DNA of 64,000 nucleotides. Origin: Microbulbifer sp. SAOS-129_SWC. GTDB taxonomy: Bacteria > Pseudomonadota > Gammaproteobacteria > Pseudomonadales > Cellvibrionaceae. The notes beneath the pieces are model-generated. The model was not told where the DNA came from. It saw only the letters and a list, made by a program, of their open reading frames with translations, and searched no databases. Location of the stretch: contig NZ_CP155567.1 of NCBI RefSeq assembly GCF_039696035.1, positions 4,273,001-4,337,000 on the forward strand, given 5' to 3'. The first letter of the stretch is position 1; each line of letters opens with the position of its first letter. Positions 63,396 through 64,000 of the stretch are shown here, piece by piece. Both the position numbers and the translations under genes were made by a program.

Positions 63396-64000
63396 CTTTG
63401 ATTTGCACCCATTTATTTTTTGTTCCAAGTTGCTTACCAATGGCTCTACTGAAACTAGTAGTTCTTGGATGTTACCAATAGTGCTTGGCAGCTTTTGTTC
63501 AATTATTGACTCCGAAATCATTACGTGAACTTCATCCGTTGTAATTGGATAGTTGCCACGTAATCCTTTAGTTATTAAGTCTTCGCCTGCCTTAATAGCC
63601 CAGTCACCAGAATATCCTATGTCTCCTCCGACATCTGTACGAAGACCACACTCAATCCTCTTGGTTTTAGGAATTTCCCAATATTCCTCCTTACACCATA
63701 GAAGCCTGTCGTACAGCTCTCTTAATCTCATGGCATTTATTTCATGACTGGCTGTACTTGCAGCTTCGACCAAAGAAGTGACGTGAACATTTGTCAGTGC
63801 CGCTGCCTCTATAGCGCCACTTTGAAATCCATTTTCTGCCAAGAGGATTCCGCGATCGGCCCCGGTATCATTAACTATTTCGCGAAGTCCAAGTACATGG
63901 AGTTTAGAAACTTTGGACTTCCAGTGTTTACACTCAACAAGCCAGGTTATATCAAAACCAGCATGGTGTGATTTTACCAATACATCAATATCGTGTTTTG
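63390..64000 (-). CDS. Cassette gene: Mrr/type IV-like restriction endonuclease (partial, 5' end beyond window)
   Basis: At least 203 residues; the frame is open at the right edge, so the N-terminus is missing. The visible start HDIDVLVKSHHAGFDIT then WLVECKHWKSKVSKLHV gives the Asp...Glu-Cys-Lys pattern of the PD-(D/E)xK nuclease fold. GADRGILLAENGFQSGAIEAA is the Mrr-type segment that follows in restriction-endonuclease-like proteins. The C-terminal 130 residues are helical and unassigned. Proteins of this type cleave modified or foreign DNA, so a defence role is likely. The TTG at 63980 is unlikely to be the true start because the catalytic Asp precedes it. Confidence 0.8.
   Translation of the reverse strand, partial: KHDIDVLVKSHHAGFDITWLVECKHWKSKVSKLHVLGLREIVNDTGADRGILLAENGFQSGAIEAAALTNVHVTSLVEAASTASHEINAMRLRELYDRLLWCKEEYWEIPKTKRIECGLRTDVGGDIGYSGDWAIKAGEDLITKGLRGNYPITTDEVHVMISESIIEQKLPSTIGNIQELLVSVEPLVSNLEQKINGCKSKA

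Larger units (their letters stand above)
60939..64000 (-). mobile_element. Integron gene-cassette array (open at the right edge)
   Basis: Five consecutive minus-strand reading frames are each followed by an attC-like site with paired core sites (YAAC at one end, GTTR at the other) and internal palindromes. The single orientation and the tight gene-to-attC spacing are features of integron arrays. Because cassettes point away from the integrase, intI and attI, if present, should lie to the right of base 64000. The left end at 60939 is the array's distal end. Confidence 0.87.

Noticed and set aside
62767..63408. Long frame beginning at 63408 for the membrane cassette protein
   Set aside because: Its first 41 residues are encoded by attC 5; the ATG at 63285 has a proper ribosome site.

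Overview
The window looks like chromosome of a high-GC marine-type gammaproteobacterium. The tkt-epd / ArsR-methyltransferase / metK / ahcY / metF layout resembles Pseudomonas and Cellvibrionales. A Microbulbifer-like or Saccharophagus-like host is my best guess, but it rests on gene content only. No rRNA, tRNA or CRISPR was seen.

Layout. 1-10.2 kb: a TSUP-family exporter, a Tat-exported aminotransferase facing a TonB-dependent receptor across a shared terminator, a secreted zinc metalloprotease, a YggN-like protein, a DsrE-like protein and a NYN-domain protein. 10.2-26.5 kb: an accessory island. It holds a giant secreted SpvB/FG-GAP/RHS polymorphic toxin with a predicted ADP-ribosyltransferase tip and overlapping immunity gene. 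It also holds an orphan RHS tip with a different toxin and its own overlapping immunity gene, two RAYT transposases plus one RAYT remnant, copies of a 29-bp repeat tied to the RAYTs, and truncated host genes ending exactly at those repeats. 26.7-35 kb: central metabolism, with epd and tkt on the minus strand and a divergent methyl-cycle cluster (sahR-like regulator, metK, ahcY, metF) on the plus strand. A near-perfect palindrome overlaps the predicted sahR promoter. 35-47.2 kb: OPT transporter, OmpA-like lipoprotein, HAD phosphatase, small membrane protein, rsmE, an RND permease with its adaptor, and tex. 47.2-57.5 kb: an AraC regulator divergent from a two-gene secreted unit (small exported protein plus matrixin/HAF protein), two small proteins, and a coupled DUF3857-transglutaminase / Sel1-lipoprotein pair. 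57.6-60.4 kb: small membrane and secreted proteins. 60.9-64 kb: a cassette array of integron type, with five attC-like sites each following a minus-strand cassette gene. The array runs off the right edge, so any integrase would lie beyond the window.

How the parts work together. The methyl-cycle genes make and recycle SAM; the ArsR-methyltransferase protein probably senses the cycle and represses itself. In the RHS island, duplicated conserved cores followed by different C-terminal toxins and overlapping immunity genes suggest tip exchange by recombination. A one-base deletion in a G tract currently separates the signal peptide of the large RHS protein from its body. Palindromic intergenic repeats (REP-like pair, 23-bp inverted repeat, dispersed 27-bp repeat, hairpin cluster before ahcY) are unusually frequent for a 64 kb window.
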